From: Bacteroidota bacterium
GTDB taxonomy: Bacteria; Bacteroidota; Bacteroidia; JABDFU01
Direction of reading: 5' to 3'
DNA: 35,442 bases
Assembly: GCA_013286805.1 (NCBI GenBank)
Contig: JABDEY010000016.1
Location: forward strand, 1 to 35,442
Made by a program: the position numbers and the translations under genes. The notes beneath the pieces are model-generated. The model was not told the DNA's origin. It was given only the letters and a program-made list of their open reading frames with translations, and did not search any database. Below are positions 15,381 to 24,450 of the stretch, one piece after another; the stretch's first letter is position 1; every line of letters starts with the position of its first letter.

Positions 15381-17651
15381 CTAATCTTTTTTATTCCCCG
15401 TTGCTGCTATCGTGAAATAGAAAGTGCTTCCCTTTCCGAATTCCGATTCAACCCATATTTTTCCACCATGACGATCCACAATTTTTTTACAAATTGCCAA
15501 TCCTATACCGGTGCCGGGATATTTTTCCTTGGTATGTAAACGCTGAAATATAACAAATATCTTATCTGAATATTCCTTCTGGATTCCAATTCCATTGTCT
15601 TTTATTGAAAACAGGAATTCATTGTTGACTTTTTTACCGGATATATGGATTTCAGGTTTTTTTTCTCCTTTAAATTTTATGGCATTTGCAATCAGGTTTT
15701 GAAACAATTGCCCTATTAAAACAAGATCTCCGTGTATTTGGGGCAATGCGTCGCACTTAATAATGGCATTATTTTCTTTAATTGAGCTCTCCAGATTTTT
15801 TAAAATGTCTTTCAATTCCACATTTAAATCGATCCATTCAAATGGTTTAATTCTGTTAACGCGGGAGTATTGCAAAAGATCCATTATAAGTGTTCTCATT
15901 CTATTGCTTCCATCAACAGCAAAAGCAATAAAATCATTGGCATCCTGATCTAATTTGTCTTTGTACCGGTTCGATAAAAGTTGCACATAACTTGTTACCA
16001 TACGCAGAGGTTCCTGCAAATCATGTGAAGCCACGTAGGCAAACTGTTCCAATTCAGAGTTGGAGCGTGCAAGTTCCAGGCTTTTTTGGGTAAGCTCCAG
16101 TTCTGCTTTTTTGCGTTCGGAGATATCCCGCGAAATGGTGGAAAAATGCTCTACCTCTCCGGTAGCCGATTTGTGTGATTGCAGAATCATGGATACAGGA
16201 ATTTCCTTTTTATCTTTTACATTAAGAAAAGCAGCTTCGCCGCTCCAGATTCCGTTTTGTATTGCATAGGGAAGGATTTCATCACGAAATAGTTTATTAG
16301 TCCAATCAGGATGAACATCATCAATAATATATTTTGAAACTTCTTCGTCCTTTCCGATTCCACACATCTTCCTCCCGGCGGGATTTATGAAGACGATTTG
16401 TTTGTCCCGCGCCCTTGCAAATCCAATGAAATCGCTGGATGATTCAATTATAGCCACAAGCCGCTTTTGAGCATCTTCTGCCTTTTTCCTTTCGGTGATA
16501 TCCCGTATGGCAGCTGATACGATAAGTCCGTCCTGTGTTTTCAGCGGGCTTAAACTTATTTCGATGGGAAACTCCTCACCACCCTTTTTCTTCCCGAATA
16601 ACTCCAACCCTGCGCCCATCTCTCTGGCTTTGGGATTTGTAAAGTAATCTTCGAGATGATGTGGGTGATTTCCGGAGAACCGTTGAGGAATTAATACCTC
16701 CACTTTTTGACCGATTAGTTCTTCTTTTTCATAGGCAAAAAGTTTTTCGGTCTGCCTGTTAATTAATTTTATCACCCCCTCCTCATTTACAATCACCATT
16801 GCGTCCGGGGCAGATTCAAGTAACCCCCTGAACTGCTCTTCGCTTTCCTCTAACTGTTTGGCATATGAATCAAGATTCCTGTTGCTGGACTCCAGTTCAC
16901 TGGTGCGCTCTTTAACCTTTTGTTCAAGGTTTTTATTAAATTCACTCAAAGCCTGATTTTGCCTTTGAATTTGAATAAGCATTTGATTGAAAGCATCTGT
17001 AAGGGATCCCAGTTCATCATTGCCGATTTTAATAGCACGGACTGAGTAGTCTCCTTTAGTTGAAATTAGTTGAGCGGTCTGTGCTAAATCAAGGATGGGT
17101 TTTGAAATACTTTTTTGGAAGATTCTGGAAAGGAATAAAGCCAGCAGGAGCGAGAAAATGATTACAAGCACCGTTACCATACCATAAATCCGGAATTGCT
17201 CGTACATTGCTCCCAGGTCAGATTTAAGATACAAAGTACCCAGACGTTTATTTCCTTGCAGAATAAACTGAAATCGTTCTATGTACGAATCCGAAAAATG
17301 ATAGCCTTCCGATTCCAGGTTAACCGGGAAAATAGTCATTCCGGGACCATTAGGATAATGAGAAAAAAGCTTCCCTTGTTTATCATAAAGGCAGGCAGCA
17401 ACTATATGTGGTTCAGCCTTTAGCGCAGCCAGAATCTCACTTGCATCTTTCGGATTATCAAAGGCAAGTGCGGCGGTACTATTAGCGGAAATAATTTCTC
17501 CGATCGCAGAAAGCTTCTCTATGGTCCTTTGTTTGAATGAATAGTACTCATAGATAAAAAAAATGGCGCACGTTACAAGCAATACGATCACACTAATGAG
17601 AATGATTACCCTCATTAGCTTTCGTTGTATCGGCATATCTTTTATCTGCAT
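15381..17651 (-). CDS. CHASE8-HAMP-PAS-PAS sensor histidine kinase
   Basis: The protein has 756 residues. TM1 (about 12-34) is followed by a periplasmic CHASE8-like domain ('[19 protein letters not shown]', '[17 protein letters not shown]'), TM2 (about 154-175) and HAMP (about 176-230). Next come a coiled coil, PAS1 (about 275-395, '[15 protein letters not shown]'), PAS2 (about 396-515), HisKA with H543 in '[10 protein letters not shown]', and HATPase ('[10 protein letters not shown]', '[12 protein letters not shown]'). The CHASE8-HAMP front is the type found in YfiN/DgcN diguanylate cyclases, but here it drives a kinase. The YfiR-family gene lies 7 nt upstream in the same operon. It has no receiver of its own. 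Confidence 0.92.
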   Translation of the reverse strand: MQIKDMPIQRKLMRVIILISVIVLLVTCAIFFIYEYYSFKQRTIEKLSAIGEIISANSTAALAFDNPKDASEILAALKAEPHIVAACLYDKQGKLFSHYPNGPGMTIFPVNLESEGYHFSDSYIERFQFILQGNKRLGTLYLKSDLGAMYEQFRIYGMVTVLVIIFSLLLALFLSRIFQKSISKPILDLAQTAQLISTKGDYSVRAIKIGNDELGSLTDAFNQMLIQIQRQNQALSEFNKNLEQKVKERTSELESSNRNLDSYAKQLEESEEQFRGLLESAPDAMVIVNEEGVIKLINRQTEKLFAYEKEELIGQKVEVLIPQRFSGNHPHHLEDYFTNPKAREMGAGLELFGKKKGGEEFPIEISLSPLKTQDGLIVSAAIRDITERKKAEDAQKRLVAIIESSSDFIGFARARDKQIVFINPAGRKMCGIGKDEEVSKYIIDDVHPDWTNKLFRDEILPYAIQNGIWSGEAAFLNVKDKKEIPVSMILQSHKSATGEVEHFSTISRDISERKKAELELTQKSLELARSNSELEQFAYVASHDLQEPLRMVTSYVQLLSNRYKDKLDQDANDFIAFAVDGSNRMRTLIMDLLQYSRVNRIKPFEWIDLNVELKDILKNLESSIKENNAIIKCDALPQIHGDLVLIGQLFQNLIANAIKFKGEKKPEIHISGKKVNNEFLFSIKDNGIGIQKEYSDKIFVIFQRLHTKEKYPGTGIGLAICKKIVDRHGGKIWVESEFGKGSTFYFTIAATGNKKD

Positions 17652-17658
17652 CAGATGG

Positions 17659-18222
17659 TTATTTTTTACCTGGAACGAATAGTTCAGATAGCCTGAGTAG
17701 TTTTGAACTGATGACCAGGTTTGCTTTTTTGCCCGCCTCGGGATTGATTTGAATCAGTATTTTGTTGTTTTTTGTGAAGAACCTGAGAATTCCCCCTGCT
17801 TGTAAAAAACCGGCCATATCACTTACCGTAAGAATAGTTCTTCCTTTTAAACCCGCTACCACTTGTTCCAGCCTGGTTGTCTGTGACAAATTGATAAAAA
17901 GGATATGACAGATTTTGATTTCTTCCAGGTCTCTGAAATACTGTACAACTATTCGGTGTCCATTCACTTTTTCACCGCTCACAAGTTCTTCCAGATAAGA
18001 GCCAAATGGGGTATCTCCTAAAATTCCAATAATAAACGGATCTTTATCTGTCGAAAAACTGGTTGCAGGCCATTCAACAAACTGAGTGAAGTTGAAAAGA
18101 AAAGCTGCTTTTATCTGATATTCGCGCGGAGCCGGCGTTTGCGCGGATAATAAAGCTAAACTGCATAGTAGTGCCAGTAAAACTGACAAATAGCGTTGTC
18201 GTATATTTTTAATAGTTAGCAT
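17659..18222 (-). CDS. YfiR-family periplasmic protein (DUF4154)
   Basis: The protein has 187 residues with a signal peptide ('[14 protein letters not shown]') and the family's '[18 protein letters not shown]' opening. '[10 protein letters not shown]' and '[20 protein letters not shown]' follow, ending '[12 protein letters not shown]'. YfiR of Pseudomonas is a periplasmic repressor of the CHASE8-type cyclase YfiN. By analogy this protein should contact the CHASE8 domain of the adjacent kinase. Its gene is 14 nt after the TonB-dependent receptor and 7 nt before the kinase. The functional link is inference from family and context. Confidence 0.9.
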   Translation of the reverse strand: MLTIKNIRQRYLSVLLALLCSLALLSAQTPAPREYQIKAAFLFNFTQFVEWPATSFSTDKDPFIIGILGDTPFGSYLEELVSGEKVNGHRIVVQYFRDLEEIKICHILFINLSQTTRLEQVVAGLKGRTILTVSDMAGFLQAGGILRFFTKNNKILIQINPEAGKKANLVISSKLLRLSELFVPGKK

Positions 18223-18236
18223 ATCAATCTTCCATC

Positions 18237-20159
18237 TTAAAATCGATACGTAATTTTTCCATAAACACTGCGGTGAATAGGGTAATTGCCAGTTTCAAAA
18301 TGTTGGGCAGAAAGAAGGTTTTGACCGATAACAGAAAATTCCAAATGTGTGAAACGTTTTGCTAAACGGGCATTAAGTGTAAAGTAAGTCGGAGAGGAAG
18401 AAACAGGTGCAATTGCATTAAGTTCTCCCACATAACGTCCCATCAGATCCAACGAAAAATTCTTTGACAAATCCATTATGGATTGAAGCATAAATTGATT
18501 TTCGGGGTCAACACCTTCGAAACTTGGACTTATAGGTAAAACGGAAGGGATGGTGGCCCAGATGTTTTTTCTTAAAAAGGTATAACCACCACGTAATCGC
18601 CACCAATTAGTCGCCTGATAATTTCCGGAAAATTCAAATCCCCAGGATTCCGCATCTTGCCCGTTTTCGATTAGTGTGGGAGTTATTTTGCTTGTGTCTG
18701 AGTTAAGGCTTCGAAGGTCAAAGTATTGATTAAAAAAGGCAGAAAAGGAAAAGGACAGATTTTCCATTAGTCTTAAACGGTAACCCAGTTCATACGCATT
18801 CACTTTTTCCGAAACAAATCCATACGGTGATAAGCTTTGCCCGGTGGGCTCGATAAGATCTTCATCAAAGCGGCTGGGTGTGCGTACAGCACGGGAAATG
18901 GAGGCCCAAAGGGTATGACCCTTTTTCGGAGTTAAAGCCAGGCGTGCACTTGGTTGAACCTCATAGCCTGTGAACACATCGTGCAGGAGCTTGCTGCCAA
19001 TAGTCAGTTTCAAAAGGGCAGGAACAAAGGTTATTTCATCCTGAATAAACCCGCTCGCTTCTGGCATGGGAAGGTTTTCCGGATTTAATGCCTGAATGTT
19101 CGTCATGTCTTGTACATAGCTGTATCCTGCTCCCATCAAAATACTTTGGCGCTGTCCAATGGGAAGACGATATTGAATATCAATATCATTTGTACTTACA
19201 TTATAATTGGAAGGTTTGGCTGCATTAGCGACATCCCTGGTAGTGTAATCGGAATAAACCTTAACAGTCAGGTTCGATTGATCCGAAAAATGATGTGTAA
19301 AATGCGCCATTATATTTTGACCGGTTGTATGAGTAAGATTGCTCAGGTCATTTTCGCTGCCGGAATAGATATCACCCTGCAAATTAAATGTATTGGCTTT
19401 GGATGGATAATAATCCATGCGAAAACCACCTTGTGCCATGTTATACCGATTTACGGTATCGCCTGGACTTGACCTTTCCTGGTCAAAATACTGCCCGTAA
19501 ATTCGAAAATAAAGGTTATCGCTAATCTTTCCTCCGTAGCGCATTTCGGTAATATCCTGAAGAGCCGAGGTCATACCAGCCTCCTGAGATACACACAAGC
19601 CCTGAGTCTCCCTGGCGCTTTTGGTTTGGATGTTGATTACCCCATTTACAGCATTTGCCCCCCAGAGTGTTCCTCCCGGACCGCTCACTACCTCCACACG
19701 ATCTAAATCCTCCAGCATTAAATTTTGTACATCCCAGAATACCCCGCCAAAAAGTGGTGAGTAGATAGACCTGCCATCAATCATCACAAGGAGTTTATTG
19801 GATAACTCACCTCCTGACGATGGTAAGCCACTAAATCCCCTCGCAGTAATTGAAAAACTATGAGAATTTGCCTGTGCTATTTGCAGATTAGGCGCTAATT
19901 CCAAAGCTTGCGGGAGACTTAAAGCAGAGGACCTCTGGATGTCCTCATTTGCAATAACCTGTATGGCGGAGGCGACTTCTGTCAATTTCTCAGGTTGCAT
20001 GGATAAAGATGTCACTTCAATATTCATAAGCTCTTCCAGGCTTAGCTTTTTTAATTTAGAGGAAGGCAGAAGGCTGTCCCCTGCCTGGGCGAAGATCAAT
20101 GTAGATAGTAGCGTCAGAATTATCGTTGATGGTCCATAAAATAAAAGCCGGTAACGCAT
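18237..20159 (-). CDS. TonB-dependent outer-membrane receptor
   Basis: From ATG 20159 the product is 640 residues, beginning with a signal peptide ('STIILTLLSTLIFAQAG'). An in-frame ATG at 20195 would overlap the upstream gene. A plug domain follows ('EVASAIQVIANEDIQRSSA', 'GPGGTLWGANAVNGVINIQT'), then a 22-strand-type barrel ending in a C-terminal Phe ('GKITYRF'). It lacks the N-terminal CarboxypepD_reg-like domain of SusC proteins, and no SusD gene is present. A YfiR-type gene and a CHASE8 kinase follow, so it may be the outer-membrane input of a signalling chain rather than only an importer. The ligand is unknown. It starts 2 nt after the receiver gene. Confidence 0.92.
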   Translation of the reverse strand: MRYRLLFYGPSTIILTLLSTLIFAQAGDSLLPSSKLKKLSLEELMNIEVTSLSMQPEKLTEVASAIQVIANEDIQRSSALSLPQALELAPNLQIAQANSHSFSITARGFSGLPSSGGELSNKLLVMIDGRSIYSPLFGGVFWDVQNLMLEDLDRVEVVSGPGGTLWGANAVNGVINIQTKSARETQGLCVSQEAGMTSALQDITEMRYGGKISDNLYFRIYGQYFDQERSSPGDTVNRYNMAQGGFRMDYYPSKANTFNLQGDIYSGSENDLSNLTHTTGQNIMAHFTHHFSDQSNLTVKVYSDYTTRDVANAAKPSNYNVSTNDIDIQYRLPIGQRQSILMGAGYSYVQDMTNIQALNPENLPMPEASGFIQDEITFVPALLKLTIGSKLLHDVFTGYEVQPSARLALTPKKGHTLWASISRAVRTPSRFDEDLIEPTGQSLSPYGFVSEKVNAYELGYRLRLMENLSFSFSAFFNQYFDLRSLNSDTSKITPTLIENGQDAESWGFEFSGNYQATNWWRLRGGYTFLRKNIWATIPSVLPISPSFEGVDPENQFMLQSIMDLSKNFSLDLMGRYVGELNAIAPVSSSPTYFTLNARLAKRFTHLEFSVIGQNLLSAQHFETGNYPIHRSVYGKITYRF

Positions 20160-20161
20160 AC

Positions 20162-20608
20162 TTATCGGTTGGGCAATTTTACAATGGTAAGCCAAAAGTT
20201 TTCGATGGATTGTATTACCTTAATAAACTGATCAAAATTGACCGGCTTTGTAATATAACAATTGGCATGATTCGCATATACATTTAAAACATCCAGTTCG
20301 GCGTCAGAAGTAGTGAGTACAATAACCGGTATAAGCATAAGCATGGGATTTGCCTTGATTTCAGCAAGAACCTCACGTCCATCTTTTTTGGGTAAATTAA
20401 GGTCAAGTAAAATAAGATCAGGGGTAACAGCATCCTTGTGCTGACCTTCTTTTTTCAGAAAAAACAACGCCTCTTCACCATCAGTAACGACACTCAATTG
20501 ATTTGTTATTTTTCCATCCTTCAGAACTTCCCTTGTAAGCCTTATATCGCCTGGATTATCTTCAATTAACAGGATTTGCATTGCTTGTAAATTTCTTTTG
20601 TCATTCAT
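20162..20608 (-). CDS. single-domain response regulator, Rcp1-like
   Basis: The receiver has 148 residues with 'LLIEDNPGD' (E16/D17), phospho-acceptor D69 in '[11 protein letters not shown]', 'VLTTSD' and '[10 protein letters not shown]'. ATG 20608 is chosen because AAGGA lies seven bases upstream; an in-frame ATG at 20632 and one at 20581 are alternatives. It resembles the Rcp1-type receivers paired with phytochrome-like kinases. It lies 2 nt before the TonB receptor gene, so it is probably the partner of the CHASE8 kinase in the same operon. It has no output domain. Confidence 0.9.
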   Translation of the reverse strand: MNDKRNLQAMQILLIEDNPGDIRLTREVLKDGKITNQLSVVTDGEEALFFLKKEGQHKDAVTPDLILLDLNLPKKDGREVLAEIKANPMLMLIPVIVLTTSDAELDVLNVYANHANCYITKPVNFDQFIKVIQSIENFWLTIVKLPNR

Positions 20609-20750
20609 GTGGGAATCCTTTTTACACGGCAATAATAAATTTATAGCGAGTTTACGTTTTAGGCACCTTTCTTCATACTAATTTCGATGGACTGTAATTA
20701 ATACAAGACAAACATTATCTTTTGTTGGTTATCCTGTTTTTGAAGAACTG

Positions 20751-21113
20751 TTATGCCAGTTCCTTAATTTGCCTGATACGTTTAACAAGATTTTTAAAAT
20801 TTAAAGGTTTAAACAGATAGTCCGCAGCCCCCATTTTTTTGGCAGATAATACGAGCTCAGTTGTTTTAAGTGATGAAATGATAATGATTGGGATCGTATT
20901 TAAATAAAAGTTCTTTAACAGGCTAAGTAGTTCCAGTCCGGAGAAGCCTGGCATTAAGATATCACACAGAATTAAGTCGGGTCTTTCAACCTCGATAGCC
21001 TCAAGTGCCTGTATGCTGTTTTGCACTGAAATAACCTCCCATTGATTTGCTTTTAAACAATGCCTGATTGCTTTAAGAATCAGCTCGTCGTCATCAATTA
21101 CCAGGATTTTCAT
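20751..21113 (-). CDS. single-domain response regulator (receiver only)
   Basis: The receiver has 120 residues from ATG 21113; a longer start at 21149, abutting the preceding stop, would add 12 unlikely residues. Features are 'ILVIDDDELIL' (D7-D9), D51 in 'LCDILMPGFSG', 'IIISSLKT' and 'YLFKPLNFKNL'. Unlike its upstream neighbour it has the normal-length beta3-alpha3 loop. The 142-nt gap before the next receiver gene may hold a second promoter. Confidence 0.9.
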   Translation of the reverse strand: MKILVIDDDELILKAIRHCLKANQWEVISVQNSIQALEAIEVERPDLILCDILMPGFSGLELLSLLKNFYLNTIPIIIISSLKTTELVLSAKKMGAADYLFKPLNFKNLVKRIRQIKELA

Positions 21114-21149
21114 AACTGTTTGGTTTAAGTTTAAATGCTCAACCCCCAT

Positions 21150-21557
21150 TCAATACTCTATTGCATCGTCAAATATCCCTTCCATTAGTTTTTTAATGGC
21201 GGGCAGAGCACTTTCGTTTTTTATTATGTATTCAGTTGCTCCTTCTCTCATGCAGTTAAGAGCAACTTCCATATCGTGCTGGGAAGAAATAATGATGACA
21301 TTTAATGAAGGGTCAGCTTCACGCAATTTTTTCAACATTTGAAGGCCATTCCATGCGAATTCAAACTCTGAATTCAAATAATAATCGAGGATAATGGCAA
21401 CAGGATTCAAATACAGAGAATGTAAACACGCCTCCCCGGTTGTGAAGGTTTTTAGTTGCAGGTCTGGAATTTCTTTTAAAAGATAGGCACTTACTGCTTT
21501 TGCATAGAGCGTGTCATCGTCTACGATAAACACGAGTTTGTTTTCTGAGGCTTCCAT
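21150..21557 (-). CDS. receiver protein of the long-loop family, no membrane anchor
   Basis: The receiver has 135 residues with 'FIVDDDTL' (D13-D15), D58 in 'IILDYY', then the same lengthened loop as the tail-anchored receivers ('LNSEFEFAWNG') and K113 in 'YIIKNES'. It ends after the final receiver helix without the basic linker and hydrophobic helix of its three paralogs. It is thus a soluble member of that family. It lies 30 nt after the tail-anchored paralog at 21588 and may compete or exchange with it. Confidence 0.9.
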   Translation of the reverse strand: MEASENKLVFIVDDDTLYAKAVSAYLLKEIPDLQLKTFTTGEACLHSLYLNPVAIILDYYLNSEFEFAWNGLQMLKKLREADPSLNVIIISSQHDMEVALNCMREGATEYIIKNESALPAIKKLMEGIFDDAIEY

Positions 21558-21587
21558 TTGCTTTCCCTTTTAATGAAATGTTCAATG

Positions 21588-22088
21588 TTAAAACACTCTT
21601 TTAATAAAAAGAATTAACAGGATCAATGCAAAACAGGCAATGAATAGTTTTGCGATCAAGATAGCAGCAGTGTGACGCCGTGTGGTTTTAATCGAATGGA
21701 TCGCATTTTTTATAATTTCATGAATTTCAATTGGGGTAGTATTGTTTTTTATAACATAACTGAAGCCTCCGGATTTCATTGTTTCAAATGCCACATCCAC
21801 TTTTTCATGACCCGAGAGCATAATGACTTCCGTTTCGGGGGCTTCCCGTTTTATTTTTTGCAATACCTGCAAGCCGTTCATTGCATCAGGATCATGGCTG
21901 TTTAGCAAATAATCAAGCACAACAATATTCGGTTTTTGGTGAAGGTTATGGAGGCACTCTTCGCCTGTTTGGAATGATTTAATTTTTATGTTGTACTTCA
22001 ACCTGTGTTGCAATTGATATTCCAGCGATTTCAGAAATAACGTATCATCGTCCACTAAAAAAATCGACAGATCTTTAATTGTTTCCAT
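21588..22088 (-). CDS. receiver protein with C-terminal membrane anchor (tail-anchored REC)
   Basis: The protein has 166 residues. The receiver has 'FLVDDDTLFLK' (D13-D15), D59 in 'VVLDYLL', the long loop 'LNSHDPDAMNG', 'MLSGHEKV' and K114 in 'YVIKNN'. A basic linker ('IKTTRRH') leads to one strongly hydrophobic helix at about 141-162 and the tail 'KRVF'. This predicts a cytoplasmic receiver held at the inner membrane by its C-terminus. It lies 6 nt after the paralog at 22095. Confidence 0.9.
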   Translation of the reverse strand: METIKDLSIFLVDDDTLFLKSLEYQLQHRLKYNIKIKSFQTGEECLHNLHQKPNIVVLDYLLNSHDPDAMNGLQVLQKIKREAPETEVIMLSGHEKVDVAFETMKSGGFSYVIKNNTTPIEIHEIIKNAIHSIKTTRRHTAAILIAKLFIACFALILLILFIKRVF

Positions 22089-22094
22089 GACACA

Positions 22095-22598
22095 TCAATG
22101 GTTTAAGTAATATAACGCGGTTACGGCAGTATATATGAGGAGGAATAAAGCCATTAAATAATTCCATGCCTCATATTGTTTGGTTTCACGCGAATACTCA
22201 ATGACATCCATACTGTTTTTTAAAACATTTTGTAAACGGATGAATGCAGTTTCACTTTTAGCAACATACTCGATTGCTCCGTATTTAATGGCACTCGCTG
22301 CTACCTCCAGTTTGTCCTGAGCGGAAAGCATAACGACCTGAATGCTGTTGGAAATCGATTTTATTTTCTTTAATACTTCCATACCATTCAAAGCACCGGG
22401 AATCCCGGCCGTCAGGTAATAATCAAGTATCACTATGTCCGGCTTTTCCCCTAAATGACTCAGACAATCCTCCCCGTTTATGAATGTGGATAGGGTTATA
22501 TTCTTAAACCTTCTTTTTAGCTCATTTTTTAATGAGAGCAGGAACATTCTATCGTCGTCTACTAAGAAAACGGATAGACTTTTGTTTGTCGTTTCCAT
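22095..22598 (-). CDS. receiver protein with C-terminal membrane anchor (tail-anchored REC)
   Basis: From ATG 22598 the product is 167 residues; paralogs begin with the same MET/MEA-type start, which favours this over ATG 22625. The receiver has 'FLVDDDRMFLL' (D14-D16), D59 in 'VILDYYL', the long loop 'LTAGIPGALNG', 'MLSAQDKLEV' and K114 in 'YVAKSE'. A linker with 'EYSRETKQYE' precedes one hydrophobic helix at about 146-164. It is the first gene of a minus-strand run of receivers that leads into the TonB receptor/YfiR/kinase genes. Confidence 0.9.
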   Translation of the reverse strand: METTNKSLSVFLVDDDRMFLLSLKNELKRRFKNITLSTFINGEDCLSHLGEKPDIVILDYYLTAGIPGALNGMEVLKKIKSISNSIQVVMLSAQDKLEVAASAIKYGAIEYVAKSETAFIRLQNVLKNSMDVIEYSRETKQYEAWNYLMALFLLIYTAVTALYYLNH

Positions 22599-22984
22599 GG
22601 CTTTCGTTTTTATTAAGTCAGACATACACGTAATTTATTTGATGCTTACTTCTACTATGTTAAACGTATATTTAAAAATATAGTTGTACCCTTTCGGTAG
22701 CACTATCCCTTTAATCGCCGAACAGGATGGAACAAGTGGTGAACGCCTGGAATTTGCTCTTCCTGAATGGTTGGAATTAGCTTTTCGGTGGATTTTGGTA
22801 CAAGGCTTCTACTTGTAATGATAAAGAGGATATTGATCTAAAGCAACCATCAAACTTTCAGTAAACGCTTGGCTGCTAATTAAACAGGTTCAACCGCAAT
22901 TAGAACCAGTTTATCGAATAAAGAAACATTTTGGATTGTTTATTCGTTAAATCCGTACTTCTTACCCAAAAAAGATAACAGAAT
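22599..22984. other. 386-nt divergent intergenic region
   Basis: It lies between the minus-strand receiver cluster and the plus-strand HPt gene. I see no convincing coding frame. A 19-bp inverted repeat is at 22799-22817. Promoters for both directions must lie here, but no box is clear enough to call. Confidence 0.4.
22799..22817. promoter_or_regulatory. inverted repeat, possible operator
   Basis: TACAAG and CTTGTA flank a 7-bp centre (6-bp perfect arms), midway between the divergent receiver and HPt genes. It has the size of a dimer-binding site; no regulator is assigned. Confidence 0.3.
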
Positions 22985-23347
22985 ATGGTAAATGAAAAAA
23001 ATGAAAGGATAACCGATTTAAGCTATTTGGAACAGCTTTCAAATGGTGATAAAGGTTTTGTAAAAGAAATGATAGAGGTGTTTATAGTTCAAACTCCGGA
23101 AGGATTGGATAATCTCGAAAGGCATTTGTCCAACAAGGATTGGAAAATGGTTCGAGCAGTTGCACACAAAATGAAACCTTCTTTCACCTTTGTAGGAGTG
23201 AAGGAATTAACGGGAGTTATGGGTTTGATTGAGGAATATGCAGAAAGCCAGACCCATCTTGAGTTGATACCTGATTTGCTGGTAAAAGTGAAAAGTAGTT
23301 GTGCAAAAGCGATGATAGAATTGGAAGCGGCAAAAAATTTCTTTTAG
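22985..23347 (+). CDS. stand-alone HPt phosphotransfer protein
   Basis: The protein has 120 residues with 'VAHKMKPSFTFVG' and the phosphorylatable H61, preceded by 'FIVQTPEGLDNLERHLSN'. It is closely similar to the HPt at 15011 along its whole length, so the two are paralogs. Unlike that one, it is not attached to a kinase gene; the nearest hybrid kinase is the poly-HAMP protein 1.2 kb downstream, and a receiver cluster lies divergently upstream. A free HPt in this position could link the poly-HAMP kinase to the tail-anchored receivers, which is inference. Confidence 0.92.
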   Translation: MVNEKNERITDLSYLEQLSNGDKGFVKEMIEVFIVQTPEGLDNLERHLSNKDWKMVRAVAHKMKPSFTFVGVKELTGVMGLIEEYAESQTHLELIPDLLVKVKSSCAKAMIELEAAKNFF

Positions 23348-23359
23348 TTTTGTTTCCCT

Positions 23360-23386
23360 CCCGGATTCCTGGTTGTTATTTCCGGG
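23360..23386 (+). terminator. weak hairpin after the HPt gene
   Basis: CCCGGA (23360-23365) and TCCGGG (23381-23386) form a 6-bp stem with a 15-nt loop, followed by GTTTT. It lies 12 nt after the HPt stop. The loop is long and the T-run short, so this is tentative. Confidence 0.3.
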
Positions 23387-23435
23387 GTTTTGGCTTTTCC
23401 TGCCGGAACCTGGATTGTTCCTCCCTTGAATAGAA

Positions 23436-23452
23436 ACTAATCTGATATTAGT
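23436..23452. promoter_or_regulatory. 17-bp palindrome, possible operator
   Basis: ACTAAT and ATTAGT flank a 5-bp centre, 173 nt upstream of the helical protein gene at 23625. It is the size of a dimeric regulator site, but A+T-rich palindromes are frequent by chance. Confidence 0.25.
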
Positions 23453-23624
23453 ATATGTTTAACTCAGAAATAATTTAGTTGAACGAAATTTAGCGCCTCC
23501 TGCACAGGTAAAACATAATATTTGCATTGTTTTTAACTTACTCTGCAAAATTGAATACTAAACGAATGCTATCTGAAAAAAAAATTCAAAACAATAAATA
23601 ATAAACAAGCAAATAAAAGAAAAA

Positions 23625-24227
23625 ATGAAGGCCACACTTAATGAAAAAGCCGAAAATGTTAAAGAAACAATCAGAGGCACAGCGGAGAAATCCCGACAAA
23701 CAATCAGAGAAATTATTCACACGAATGTAAAGTCCATTGGTGCAGCGCTGGATTCCAACAAAAAAATCATTGATTCGATCAAAGAGAAGCTCAATCAGCA
23801 GGAAATTGAGGACACTGTTACGGGTACGTTGAAAAACGGCTTTGGGAAATCAGTGGAACTTGCAGAAGACGCACTTGATAGCATCATCAGTTCTTTTATC
23901 AGACAAATGGAGTTAAATGTCGACACTAACGTAAAGCTGGCAGATGCAGTTAAAGAGTCAAATAGTGCAGCTCCCGAAAAAATTTTCAATGTGATTAAGG
24001 AGAATTTTGAAGCCACCCGGAAATTGACAATTAACAATACAAAAGAGTTACTTGAATCCTATAACAAACACGCAAATTTAGCTGTAAACTTCAACCAGAA
24101 ATTTGGAGAAAGCATTAATGCTCATGTAGCATCACTGGTTAAAATCCAACATACAGGACTTAATAAGTTCAATGAATGGGCAACTGAATGGTGGAAGCAG
24201 GAGAGTGAGAAAGAAGCAGCAAAATAG
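23625..24227 (+). CDS. helical phasin-like protein, function unknown
   Basis: The 200-residue protein is almost entirely amphipathic helix, rich in Lys, Glu, Ala, Ile and Thr. It has no signal peptide or membrane segment. Segments such as 'ENVKETIRGTAEKSRQTIRE' and 'NVIKENFEATRKLTINNTKE' give it the look of phasins or apolipoprotein-like stress proteins that coat granules or membranes. The C-terminus carries 'FNEWATEWWKQESEKEAAK'. No catalytic motif is seen. It stands alone, with 277 nt upstream and 359 nt downstream free of genes, so it is likely its own transcript. Confidence 0.65.
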   Translation: MKATLNEKAENVKETIRGTAEKSRQTIREIIHTNVKSIGAALDSNKKIIDSIKEKLNQQEIEDTVTGTLKNGFGKSVELAEDALDSIISSFIRQMELNVDTNVKLADAVKESNSAAPEKIFNVIKENFEATRKLTINNTKELLESYNKHANLAVNFNQKFGESINAHVASLVKIQHTGLNKFNEWATEWWKQESEKEAAK

Positions 24228-24322
24228 TAAGTTTTCGTTTCACATCATACAGTGTAAAATCCACCTGGACTGTGCAAATTAAAATAAATGAATAGCCGTC
24301 TGTTGTCAAACCTGATGGCTAA

Positions 24323-24365
24323 TATAGAAGACCCTTCCGTAGCAATACGTAGGGTCTTCGCCTAT
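24323..24365 (+). repeat. hairpin element, copy 2
   Basis: GAAGACCCT (24327-24335) pairs perfectly with AGGGTCTTC (24351-24359), with an inner CGT/ACG pairing. It shares TATAGAAG, ATACGT and the CTAT flank with the element at 5735-5776, while stem bases differ in a compensating way. It lies about 100 nt after the phasin-like gene and could be its terminator, although no T-run follows. The rest of 24228-24586 holds the direct repeats listed next and no coding frame. Confidence 0.5.
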
Positions 24366-24450
24366 TTCGGGAGGTCTTCTGTCCATTCAGTATAGAACGG
24401 ATGTATTTACCCGCATTTTAGGACCTGCCCTTAAAATTTTACCCCTGATT

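Noticed and set aside
18237-20159. Polysaccharide utilisation locus (SusC-type receptor)
   Set aside because: There is no SusD partner and no carboxypeptidase-like N-terminal domain, and the neighbours are signalling genes.
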